The notes under the pieces: model-generated | What the model saw: only the letters and a program-made list of their open reading frames with translations | Database searches by the model: none | What the model was told of the DNA's origin: nothing | Shown here: positions 31,354 through 41,638 of the stretch, in pieces | Position numbering within the stretch: position 1 is the stretch's first letter | How the letters are laid out: each line of letters starts with the position of its first letter | Source of the DNA: Arachis hypogaea | Taxonomy: Eukaryota; Streptophyta; Magnoliopsida; Fabales; Fabaceae | DNA: 64,000 nucleotides | Reading direction: 5' to 3' | Assembly: GCF_003086295.3 (NCBI RefSeq) | Contig: NC_092048.1 | Span: 88,082,626-88,146,625, forward strand | Made by a program: the position numbers and the translations under genes

Positions 31354-34300
31354 TGATAAATCCATATTTGATGATAATTTTTGGTTGAAATTGAATGGAT
31401 TTTATCATATAAACTTGCACTTATTCCCTTAAATAGCATGCTTTTGAACTTTCTTCCTAATTTATGCTTGATTATGAAAACATGCTCTTTTGTGCCTAAT
31501 TTGATTAATTTTATCCCATTTTCCTTCCATTCGATGCCTTGATGTTGTTTGTGAGTGATTTCAGATGTATAAGGTAGGAATGGCTTGGAGAGAATGGAAG
31601 AGGAGCATGCAAAGTGGAAGAAGCATGAAGAATCAAAGGAGAAGAGCACAGCGATGTGTGCGTACACACAAACATGCGTGTGTACACACAACCATCAGAG
31701 CAGAGCTAACGTGGCGGAAATTGGCGAGTTAAGAAATTGTTATAAGAGATACGTTGCAAGTACAGTTCTTAACCAACCGAAAATCCACTTATCAATTTAG
31801 AAGGGTTGTCACAAAATTAAAATTTAAAATACTGGGAATATGAATCCCAGGTCGTCTCCCAACGAGTTGCAGAAAGATGCGCTACTTTATTAATCAGATG
31901 TTTTCAAAAATGGTTTGAGTTGATAAACAGGAAATCAAATTAGAGAATTTATGTAATTTTAAATAAAAACCTTGACTGGGAGTAGATTAGTTGGAAGCCC
32001 TATTCTTGTTGGGGTACTCTCAAGATTAATTGATAATTGAAGGTTGTTCTGCTTAGTTACCCTTTACTAGGTAGAGGAAAGTCAAGCAAGTTGGAAAGCT
32101 ATTTCTAGTCACAAGTCCTAATCCTCTCCCTTGAGAAGGACTAGTGTCAATGACTAGAGGGCGATCCAACAATAAACCCAATTACAATTTTTCTCTTGAG
32201 TAATCCAACTCAAGGTTTCCTTTGAATCATCTCCCAATCAAGTTATGGAACTACTCGCTCATTATGAATGTAAATTTCACAAAATAAGGAAGAGAAATAC
32301 TGAAAGACATAATAAATAATAATCAAAAGGATCAATTAAAAATAAAAATAGTTCTTGTATAAATAAATTCTAGAAATAATCCAAGAGTAACTCTGAGTAA
32401 ATAAAGGACATGAAAGAGTAAGTGACAAGTAAGGAAATAAACTAGAATGACGAAGTCTTGACGGAGGTAATAACTCTTCTTAATGTCCCAATTCAAAAAG
32501 CAATAAAAACGAAATCCTAAGAACTATCAATGTGTAGAGAAAAAACCTAGAGGAGAGGTAAAATCATATCTAAAACTAAAAATTATGCGGAATGAATGTT
32601 ATTCTCTGGTCTCTGCATGTTCCCTGGCTCTAATCTACTTTTCTGGGCCGAAAATTGAGTCAAAACAGGGCCCAAAATCGCCCCCAGTGAATTTTGCAGA
32701 TTCTGCAGATCGCGCATGTCACGCGATCGTGTCATCCAGGCGTTCGCGTCATCCAGCGTTTTGCCTTGCCACGCGTACGCATCGTCCACGCCTTCGCATC
32801 ACTTGTGCAGTTTCTAATCCGCGCGGTCGCGTGAGCCATGCGTCTGCGTCACTTCTCGCTGGTTATCTCCTTAATTTCTTGTGTTCCTTCCATTTTTGCA
32901 AGCTTCCTTTCTAATCTCCAAGTCATTCATGCCCTATAAAGCCTGAAACACTCAACAAACAGATCACGGCATCGAATGGAATAAGGGAGGATTAAAATAC
33001 AAAATTAAAAGTCTCTAGGAAGCAAGTTTTCAACCATAAAGTATTTTTAGGAAGGAATTATAAATACATGCTTATTTAATGAATAAGTGGGTAAAGATTT
33101 AATAAAACCACTCAATTAAACACAATGTAAAGCATAAAATAATGGTTTATCAAGAGCCACGCGTGCGCGTGAGCCGTATTGTGCGCGTTGCGCGTCCATT
33201 CAAGCATCGCCTAGTGTGCGTGCGCACAAGGCACAACTTCTTGTGCGTACGCACAGGAAGAGATTTTGGCAGAGTGTGCGTCCGCACACGTCTGTGCATA
33301 CGCACAAGTCCCAGTGCGTGCCTCCATTAAAAAGTCACGTGGACTCGCATTTTGGGGCTCTTTTGGCCCATTTTTGAAGGCTTGGATGCTGAAATAAAAG
33401 GCTATATGAAGGGGGCAACATCACATATGAAGAAAATGTTTTTCATTAGGTCTTAGGAGGGTAGAAAAACACATTAGGAGTAGAAGTAGTGTAAATTAGG
33501 AAATTCTCTCTTAGGGTTCTTAATTAGGGTTTGTAGCATTTTATACTTCAAGTTTGATTTTGGATTATAGCAATTTCATTGTAAGTATCTCTTTAATTTC
33601 TCTTTTATTTACACTACTTGTTCTACACTTTCTTACATTTCACTTCCTTTGTCAATATACATAGCTTTGCAATTTTGAGTTTTGGTTCATGAATTTGATG
33701 TTTGATGCTTATTTTATGTTTGTTGAGTTGTCTTGGTTGCTTGTTATCATTTGTGGTTCTTAGCTTTCATTATTTTTCTAATTTTGTCATATTTTATGAT
33801 TATGCATATTAGGTGTTTGATGAAATGCCAATTTTAGTTATGGGATAGATTTTCACCCCTTGGCTTGGAAAAATGAGTATATGGATTATTAGAGCCATAA
33901 TGTCCAACATTTAGTGATAATTCTTGGGTTGTTAGTTGTTATTGTTTCCACTAACGCTAGCTTTTTACCAAATAATTTGGTAAGTTAGCTAGGATTTGTG
34001 GATTAATGACAATTATGCTCACTTGACTTATCCTTCGATGTTAAGGGTTGACTTAGTGAGATTAATTAATCCATCATAATTATCATAGTTGTGGTTATGG
34101 CAAGGAAGGGATTCCATAACTCATCCCAAGTCAAGGTTTCATTTATGTTTTGAACCACTTTTTCCATTACTTTATAGCATTACTTGTCCATATTTCATAC
34201 ATAGTTCTTTTATTCCTTTATTAGTTTATTAATTGTAATTTTGTCTTGTTCTTTTATCTCTTTATTTGTTCACTTCAATCATTATTGAAAACCCTTTGTT

Positions 34301-34507
34301 CTCACAACCAAAATTGTATGCACTCATTGGCTTTGGTTCCTAGGGAGAATGACCCGGGAGTCTAAATACTCTCGGTTTATATTTGCTTTGAATTGTGACA
34401 ATCTTTAGAATAATAATTTGACTATTGGCCAATTGTTGGTTCAGAGCTATACTTGCAACGAAAAATCTACTTTGTGAAACTCCTAACCCACTTTTGGTCT
34501 CTCATCA
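31354..34507 (+). repeat. 5' LTR of element F (with S2 inside)
   Basis: TGATAAATCCATATTTGATG to GGTCTCTCATCA. Excluding S2 and one duplicated AGAGC it is about 1703 bp, against 1689 bp for the 3' copy. GTGCGTACGCAC-type words flank S2 (31655-31690 and 33160-33315). Confidence 0.87.
31707..33152 (-). repeat. Solo LTR S2 (D family) inserted in F's 5' LTR
   Basis: A 1446-bp LTR, TGATAAACCATTATTTTATG to TTTCCGCCACGTTA in transcription sense, similar to the LTR of D. Perfect target duplications AGAGC lie at 31702-31706 and 33153-33157. The empty site can be read in the 3' LTR of F near 50862-50874. It contains CpG palindromes near 32715-32850. Confidence 0.92.
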
Positions 34508-34512
34508 AATTT

Positions 34513-34530
34513 TGGCGCCGTTGCCGGGGA
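34513..34530 (+). other. Primer-binding site of element F (tRNA-Asp)
   Basis: TGGCGCCGTTGCCGGGGA, perfect, 5 nt after the LTR end CTCATCA. Confidence 0.92.
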
Positions 34531-34681
34531 GCTAGCATCATGAGTGTTATAGTTTTGGTTGTTGTTAATATGTGAATAGTGTGAATAGATACTTTTTGGT
34601 TATTTGTTTGCTTTTGTTGGTAATTAGGATTTTGTTTGTTTTGTTAATTGATGTCTTTAGTTTTTATTTCCTATTTTCTCT

Positions 34682-35908
34682 ATGAGTTATCACCCTCTTG
34701 GCTTGGAGTTTGGTTGTGATCATTTTGTAGGGATTGATAACTTCAATTTTGGATTGTATTATGGGATTGGAGCATAAATTTTGGAAGAAGCAACCTCCTC
34801 TATACTACAATGAACCAAACCCTCTAGATTATGCATATCCAAACCAAGGATATAGTGGATCTCACTTAGATTATGCACCTTCACCACCATATGCCTATAG
34901 CCCATACCCCCAACATAACCCTCAATCACCACATTTTCAAACACCACACCAATACCATCATCCACCTTCTTACATACCACCTCAAAATACCTACCAACAT
35001 GAACTACCTCCCACATATACCACCCTTCTCCTAAACTATGAACCTTCTTTTTCACCATAATGTGAAATTTTCCCACCCTTGGCCCAAGACCATCAAGACC
35101 TTCAAGCCTTTCTCTAAGATCAAGAAGGATTCTGTAGAACACAAGGGCAACTTATGGCCACCATAGCCGAGGCGGTAAACCGTATAGTACTCTCACACTC
35201 ATCCAATCAAGGCATTCTTCTTGAGGAATGTGAAGGATCTACTAAAGATTATGGTGAAGAGGAGAGCATGGAGCCACAAGGGAAATAAGAATGGTTAGAG
35301 CATGAAGTGAAACAAGAGGGAGAAAGGGAAGTATGTGAATCAGAGGAGAGAAAGAGAGATATGAGGGAGATTGATCAAGATGAGGATTCCATCATTGATG
35401 ATTTTTTGTCCTCCTTGGTCAATCCCCTTAATGATCCTAATGAGCCTCTTCTCATTAAGTTTCAGAAAGACATGGAGGTAGACTTCTCACAACCTCCTTG
35501 CTATGATGTGAGTAATGGGGAAGAGGAGGAAGATGTTAGTGAGGAAGGAGTTAACGACCAAGAGCACATCGAGTGGGTGGCAATCTCACCTATGAGCTTC
35601 ATTGGCCCCACCAATATTCTATCTTGGAGACAGACTCCCAACTCAAGATCTTTCTTGGGTTGGTGAATGGTAGAGAAAGGAATGTTGGTTGCCAATTGAA
35701 TCCAAGATTCTTCAAGAAAATCAATTCAAGAATTGGAGTTCAAGTGGGATGTCAAGCACAATTAGGTGATTTCCGGAGAATGTTGGGGTGCTACAAGGGT
35801 AAATTGAGAGCTTTTCCATCCGGCTTGGAGCATAGAGATCAACAAGAAGAAGAACGGGAAATTAGGACATGGGATCCCGGAGGACCTATGAAGTGCAAGC
35901 TTGGATAG
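34682..35908 (+). pseudogene. Decayed ORF of element F, Pro/Tyr-rich N-terminus
   Basis: Starts at ATG 34682 (MSYHPLGLEFGCDHF), changes frame near 34780, then reads YYNEPNPLDYAYPNQGY and a Pro/Tyr/His/Gln-rich stretch to about 35057, an acidic region (CESEERKRDMREIDQDEDS, then NGEEEEDVSEEG) and, after a frameshift near 35640, a basic C-terminus (NPRFFKKINSRIGVQ) ending at 35908. In-frame stops lie at 35058-35060, near 35118 and near 35287. I do not recognise the product. It occupies the gag-pol position and precedes the conserved hairpin, so it is probably a rearranged internal protein of a non-autonomous family. Confidence 0.5.
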
Positions 35909-35994
35909 AGATTTTAGAAGGAGTGGAAACACAAACCACCTTAGCAAGAGTCTCCTCAAAGAGTCCAACTTAAGGACTATAAACCAAAGTGCTA

Positions 35995-36012
35995 GGTGGG
36001 AGATACCCCACC
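35995..36012 (+). promoter_or_regulatory. Conserved post-ORF hairpin, element F
   Basis: GGTGGG-AGATAC-CCCACC, a perfect 6-bp stem 86 nt after the ORF stop, preceded by CAAAGTGCTA as in B. Confidence 0.7.
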
Positions 36013-36237
36013 ATGGTAACATCTTTCTTACCCTTTCTCTTTGTTTATAGTCCTAGTTTATTGCATGTTTGCTTGTCTTAGTTAGCCTAGGATTAGTTAA
36101 ATTTTGAGTTTAGATAGGTTGATTTTTGTATGGATCATGATTTGGTGAAGTTTTGAATGTTTGGGGTTGAGATTTTGATTGTACTAAGGCTAGGTACTTT
36201 GGTTTTTGAAAGAAAAAAAATATTTTTGAAACAGGGC

Positions 36238-36726
36238 ATCTGTGCGTACGCACGCTGCTGTGCGTGCACACACAACTGTGAGTTTCGCGACCTGTGCGAG
36301 CGCACAAGCCTGTGCGCCCGCACACTCTTTGTATTGCCCTCTGTTCGCAGTGCCAGCACGGTCTGTGCGTGGGCGCTCCCCTGTTTTCCTTGGTCTGTGC
36401 GTGCGCACCATCTTGTGCATACGCACGCATGTTCCTTATCGCGCTCTATGTGCGGCTGCATAGGCTTGTGCGTCCGCACGCCAACTTGCAACCACTCTGG
36501 TGGGAGTGTTGGCACAGCTTGTGTGCGTGAACCCCTGCCCCTTTTCGCTCTTGTGCGTGCGCACAGACCTGAGTGCGCACGCACACATGATCCTGCTTGC
36601 AAAAAAAAACAGAGAGTCTTCAGTGCGCGCGCGCACGCTTGTGCGTTCGCACACTTCTATATCCCCGTTCTATTCGGAGCACTCGCACACCTTGTGCGAG
36701 TGTACACCTCCCCTGTTTTCATGTTG
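36238..36726. repeat. GTGCGTACGCAC palindrome array in F interior
   Basis: Many 12-bp words (GTGCGTACGCAC, GTGCGAGCGCAC, GTGCGCCCGCAC, GTGCGTGCGCAC), for example at 36242, 36260, 36293, 36312, 36364, 36397 and 36415, with spacings near 18 and 33 bp. G is inserted at its right edge, and the array resumes at 47677-47692. Confidence 0.85.
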
Positions 36727-36731
36727 TGTGC

Positions 36732-38404
36732 TGGTACGCAGAATCGTGATTACACTTTAATCATGAAAAATTCATCGCTCTTTCTTTCCCTGGTAATGGC
36801 GCCAAAAACATGATGCCAAAACCACGGTTCACAACTCCGTGTAACTGACCAGCAAGTGCACTGGGTCGTCCAAGTAATACCTTACGTGAGTAAGGGTCGA
36901 ATCCCACGGAGATTGTTGGTATGAAGCAAGCTATGGTCACCTTGCAAATCTCAGTCAGGCAGATATAACTTGATAATGGTGTTTTCGAATAATAATTAAT
37001 AGAATAGGGATAGAAATACTTATGTAATTCATTGGTGAGAATTTCAGATAAGCGAATGGAGATGCTTTCATTCCTCTGAACCTCTGCTTTCCTGCTATCT
37101 TCATCCAATCAATCTTACTCCTTTCCATGGCTGGCTTTATGCAAAGGCATCACCATTGTCAGTGGCTACATCCCCTCCTCTCAGTGAAAAATATGCTCAC
37201 ATGCTCTGTCACAGCACGGCTAATCATCTGTCGGTTCTCGATCATGCTGGAATAGGATTCACCCTCCTTTTGTGTCTGTCATTAACGCCTAGCACTCGCG
37301 AGTTTGAAGCTCGTCACAGTCATTCAATCACTGAATCCTACTCGGAATACCACAGACAAGGTTTAGACTTTCCGGATTCTCTTGAATGCCGCCATCATTC
37401 TAGCTTACACCACGAAGATTCTGATTAAGAGATCTAAGAGATATTCATTCTAGCTTATTTCATGTAGAACGGAAGTGTTTGTCAGGCACGTGTTCATAGG
37501 GGAGAATGGTGATGAGCGTCACACATAATCATCACCTTTATCACGTTCTTAGGTGCGAATGGATATCTTAGAAGCGAAATAAGATGAATTGAATAGAAAA
37601 CAGAAGTACTTTGCATTAATCTTTGAGGAACAGCAGAGCTCCACACCTTAATCTATGGAGTGTAGAAACTCTACCGTATGAAAATACATAAGTGAAGGTC
37701 CAGGCATGGCCGAGATGGCCAGCCCCCAAAACGTGATCACAGGATCCAAAATAATCCACAGATCCCAAGACTGTCAAAAAGACTAGTAAAAGGTCCTATT
37801 TATAATAAACTAGCTACTAAGGTTTACATGAGTAAGTAATTGATGCATAAATCCACTTCCGGGGCCCACTTGGTGTGTGTTTGGGCTGAACTTGAGTGTT
37901 GCACATGTAGAAGTCTTTCTTGGAGTTGAACGCCAGCTTTTGTGCCAGTTTGGGCGTTCAACTCTTGTTTTGGCTCCTTTTCTGGCGCTGGACGCCAGAT
38001 TTTGGTAGAAAGCTGGCGTTGAACGCCAGTTTACATCATCTATTCTTGGCCAAAGTATGGACTATTATATATTTCTGGAAAGCCCTGGATGTCTACTTTC
38101 CAACGCAATTGAAAGCGCGCCATTTCGAGTTCTGTAGCTCCTGAAAATCTACTTTGAGTGCAGGGAGGTCAGAATCCAACAGCATCAGCAGTCCTTTTTC
38201 AACCTCTGAATCTGATTTCTACTCAAGTCCCTCAATTTCAGCCAGAAAATACCTGAAATCACAGAAAAATACACAAACTCATAGTAAAGTCCAGAAATGT
38301 GAATTTAACATAAAAACTAATGAAAATATCCCTAAAAGTAACTAGATCCTACTAAAAACATACTAAAAACAATGTCAAAAAGCGTATAAATTATCTGCTC
38401 ATCA
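36732..38404 (-). repeat. 3' LTR of element G
   Basis: A 1673-bp LTR, TGATGAGCAGATAATTTATA to GATTCTGCGTACCA in transcription sense. A relic PBS lies at 36787-36804, 55 bp inside the 3' end. Palindromes (CTGGCGTTGAACGCCAG type) lie near 37925-38030. Confidence 0.92.
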
Positions 38405-39555
38405 CAACACCAAACTTAAATTGTTGCTTGTCCCCAAGCAACTGAAAATCAAATAGGATAAAAAGAAGAGAATATACTATAAATTCCAAACTATCAATGA
38501 AACATAGCTTCAATCATATGAGCGGGACTTATAGCTTTTTGCCTCTTGAATAGTTTTGGCATCTCACTTTATCCATTGAGGTTCAGAATGATTGGCATCT
38601 ATAGGAACTCAGAGTTCAGATAGTGTTATTGATTCTCCTAGTTCAGTATGATGATTCTTGAACACAGCTTCTTTATGAGTCTTGGCCGTGGCCCTAAGCA
38701 CTTTGTTTTCCAGTATTACCACCGGATACATAAATGCCACAGACACATAATTGGGTGAACCTTTTCAGATTGTGACTCAGCTTTGCTAGAGTCCCCAATT
38801 AGAGGTGTCCAGGGTTCTTAAGCACACTCTTTTTTTTTCTTTGGACCTTGACTTTAACCGCTCAGTCTCAAGTTTTCACTTGACACCTTCACGCCACAAG
38901 CACATGGTTAGGGACAGCTTGGTTTAGCCGCTTAGACCAGGATTTTATTCCTTTAGGCCCTCATATCCACTGATGCTCAAAGCCTTGGGATCCTTTTTAT
39001 TTTCCTTTGCCTTTTGGTTTTAAGGGTTATTGGCTTTTTGCTCTTGCCTCTTGGTTTTAAGAGCTTTTGGCTTTTTCTGCTTGCTTTTTCTTTTTTTTTT
39101 CTTTCTATTTTTTTTCGCCTATTTTTTTTTTCTGCAAGCTTTGTTCTTTGCTGCTTTTTCTTGCTTCAAGAATCATTTTTATGATTTTTCAGATTATCAA
39201 ATAACATGTCTCCTAGTCATCATTCTTTCAAGAGCCAACATATTTAACATTCTTAAACAACAACTTCAAAAGACATATGCACTGTTCAAGCATTCATTCA
39301 GAAAACAAGAAGCATTGTCACCACATCAATATAATTAAACTAAGTTCAAGGATAAATTCGAAACTCATGTACTTCTTGTTCTTTTGAATTAAAACAGTTT
39401 TTATTTTAAAAGAGGTGATGGATTCATAGGACATTCATAACTTTAAGACAAAGTTACTAACTACTAATGATCATGTAATGAAGACACAAACATGGACAAA
39501 CACATAACATAGAAAATTAAAAATAGAAGAAATAAGAACAAGGAATGAATCCACC
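38405..39555 (-). other. 3' untranslated region and PPT-like end of element G
   Basis: About 1.15 kb without a supported ORF. In transcription sense it ends GGGGACAAGCAA...TAAGTTTGGTGT two bases before the LTR (word at 38407-38418). Contains a T-rich block near 39080-39160 (plus strand). Confidence 0.78.
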
Positions 39556-40704
39556 TTAGTGATGGTGGCGTTTCCTTCTTGAGGAAGCAATGATGTCCTT
39601 GAGCTCTTCTATGTCTCTTCCTTGTCTTTGTTGCTCCTCCGTCATTGCTTGTTGATCTTCTCTTATTTCATGAAGCATGATGGAGTGCTCTTGATGTTCC
39701 ATCCTTAGTTGTCCCATATTGGAACTCAATTCTCCTAGGGAGGTGTTGATTTGCTCCCAATAGTTTTGTGGAGGAAAGTGCATTTGAGGCATCTCCCGGA
39801 TCTCATGGTGATGAGCTTCATACGCCTCTTGAGCTCCATGAATGGGCTCTCTTGCTTGCTCCATCTTCTTCTTAGTAATGGGCTTGTCCTCTTTAATGAG
39901 GATATCTCCCTCTATGTCAATCCCAGCCGAATTGCATAGGTGGCAGATGAGGTGAGGAAAGGCTAACCTTGCCATAGTAGAGGACTTGTCAGCCACCTTG
40001 TAGAGTTCTTGAGGTATAATCTCCTGAACTTCCACCTCTTCTCCAATCATGATGCTATGGATCATGATGGCCCGGTCTATAGTAACTTCAGACCGGTTGC
40101 TAGTGAGAATGATTGAGCATTGAATGAGCTCCAACCATCCTCTAGCTATAGGCTTGAGGTCCAATCTTCTTAGTTGAACCGGCTTGCCTTTGGAGTCAAT
40201 CTTCCATTGAGCTCCTTCTACACATATGTCCATAAGGACTTGGTCCAACCTTTGATTAAAGTTGACCCTTCTAGTGTAGGGGCGTTCATCTCCTTGCATC
40301 ATGGGCAAGTTAAACGCCAACCTCACATTTTCCGGACTAAAATCTAAGTATTTCCCCCGAACCATTGTAACATAGTTCTTTGGATCCGGGTTCTTACTTT
40401 GATCATGGTTCTTGGTGATCCATGCATTAGCATAGAACTCTTGAACCATTAGGATGCCGACTTGTTGGATGGGATTTGTTAGAACTTCCCAACCTCTTCT
40501 TTGAATTTCATGTCGGATCTCCGGATACTCATTTCTTTTGAGTTTGAAAGGGACCTCGGGGATCACCTTCTTCTTGGCCACAACATCATAGAAGTGGTCT
40601 TGATGGGCTTTGGAGATGAACCTTTCCATCTCCCATGACTCGGATGTGGAAGCTTTTGTCTTCCCTCTCCCCTTTCTAGAGGATTCTCCGGTCTTAGGTG
40701 CCAT
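39556..40704 (-). CDS. Third (env-position) ORF of element G, intact
   Basis: 382 codons from ATG 40704 (an in-frame TTG precedes it). The N-terminus is basic and Ser-rich (MAPKTGESSRKGRGKTKAST). It is followed by a folded-looking core with ERFISKAHQDHFYDVVAKKK, RRGWEVLTNPIQQVGILMVQ, FNQRLDQVLMDICVEGAQWK, LKPIARGWLELIQ and DRAIMIHSIMIGEEVEV, a linker, a coiled-coil-like segment (SSNMGQLRMEHQEHSIML) and the basic tail SSRRKRHHH. It matches ORF3 of C, E and J. No signal peptide or transmembrane helix is visible, so an envelope role is not supported. The basic ends suggest nucleic acid binding or nuclear import, which is inference. A spliced or separate mRNA is likely because it lies about 0.9 kb after the gag-pro stop. 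Confidence 0.85.
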   Translation of the reverse strand: MAPKTGESSRKGRGKTKASTSESWEMERFISKAHQDHFYDVVAKKKVIPEVPFKLKRNEYPEIRHEIQRRGWEVLTNPIQQVGILMVQEFYANAWITKNHDQSKNPDPKNYVTMVRGKYLDFSPENVRLAFNLPMMQGDERPYTRRVNFNQRLDQVLMDICVEGAQWKIDSKGKPVQLRRLDLKPIARGWLELIQCSIILTSNRSEVTIDRAIMIHSIMIGEEVEVQEIIPQELYKVADKSSTMARLAFPHLICHLCNSAGIDIEGDILIKEDKPITKKKMEQAREPIHGAQEAYEAHHHEIREMPQMHFPPQNYWEQINTSLGELSSNMGQLRMEHQEHSIMLHEIREDQQAMTEEQQRQGRDIEELKDIIASSRRKRHHH

Positions 40705-41263
40705 CAATGGTAATGGAAAAACAAAAAGCTTATGCTTTTACCACACCAAACTTAGAATTTTGCTCGCCCTCGAGCAATAAAAGAAAGAATAGATGAAGAA
40801 GAAGAAGAAATGGAGAAGAGGGAGAGTGGGGAGTGTTTCGGCCAAGAAGGGTATAGAGGGGTGTGTTGTGTGAATTTGATGAAGAATGGAGGGCTTTATA
40901 TAGGGAAGGGAGGGGGGGTTAAGGTTCGGCCATATGGGTGAGTTTGGGTGGGAAATTGGTTTTGAATTTTTGAAGGTAGGTGGAGTTTATGAGGTAGGTT
41001 TATGGGGAAGAGTGGATGGATGTGAGTGGTGAAGAGGTGATGGGGAAGAGAGTTTGAGGTGATTGGTGAAGGGTTTTTGGGGAAGAGTGTTTATGGGGTT
41101 GTGTGAAAGAAAGTGGTGAGAAGAAGTGAGTGGAGGTAGGTGGGGATCCTGTGGGGTCCACAGATCCTGAGTGGATCCTGTGAGGTCCACAGATCCTGAG
41201 GTGTTCAAGGATTTACATCCCTGCACCCATTAGGCATGTAAAAATGCCTTAGCACACAACTCT
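40705..41263 (-). other. ORF3 leader of element G
   Basis: Pyrimidine-rich in transcription sense. It has one TAAGTTTGGTGT at 40743-40754 with an upstream GAGGGCGAGCAA block, and a short direct repeat of a GTGGATCCTGTGAGGTCC-type sequence near 41145-41200. Confidence 0.65.
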
Positions 41264-41434
41264 GGGCGTTCAGCGCCAGGTTGGTGGCCATTTTGGGCGT
41301 TCAACGCCCATTTGTGTGCCATTTCTGGCGTTGAACGCCAGAACCATGCCTGTTCTGGCGTTCAGCGCCCAGAAGCTGCCCATTTTGGGCGTTCAGCGCC
41401 AGAACCATGCTCTGTTCTGGCGCTGAACGCCAGG
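41264..41434. repeat. GGCGTTNAACGCC palindrome array of element G
   Basis: Six palindromes with central dinucleotide at 41269, 41300, 41331, 41361, 41392 and 41423: spacings of 31, 31, 30, 31 and 31 bp. It lies between hairpin and ORF3. Confidence 0.92.
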
Positions 41435-41572
41435 CAGATGCTCCTCCAGGGTGTGATTTTTCTTCTGCTGTTTTTGATTCCGTTTTTAATTTTTATATTT
41501 ATTTTGTGACTCCACATGATCATGAACCTACAAAGACATATAACTATGGAAAATATAGTTAGATAAATAAAA

Positions 41573-41590
41573 ATTGGGTTGCCTCCCAAC
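41573..41590 (-). promoter_or_regulatory. Conserved post-gag-pro hairpin, element G
   Basis: In transcription sense, GTTGGG-AGGCAA-CCCAAT (six pairs with an outer G-U), 48 nt after the gag-pro stop, preceded by TTAAAGAAGCGCTT. Confidence 0.75.
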
Positions 41591-41638
41591 AAGCGCTTCT
41601 TTAATGTCAATAGCTTGATAGTTGGCTCTCATGAAGCC

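Noticed and set aside
36110..36813. Large cluster of ORFs on both strands (up to 218 codons)
   Set aside because: Same cause: CpG-rich palindromic repeats without stop codons in the interior of F. Frames overlap on both strands and have no family resemblance.
37156..37428. 90-codon ORF repeated at 46428-46700
   Set aside because: It lies in the two LTRs of G on the antisense strand. Conservation between the copies is explained by LTR identity.
38998..39338. Phe-rich putative membrane protein
   Set aside because: Antisense translation of the A-rich 3' region of G; the same appears at 62559-62852 in J.
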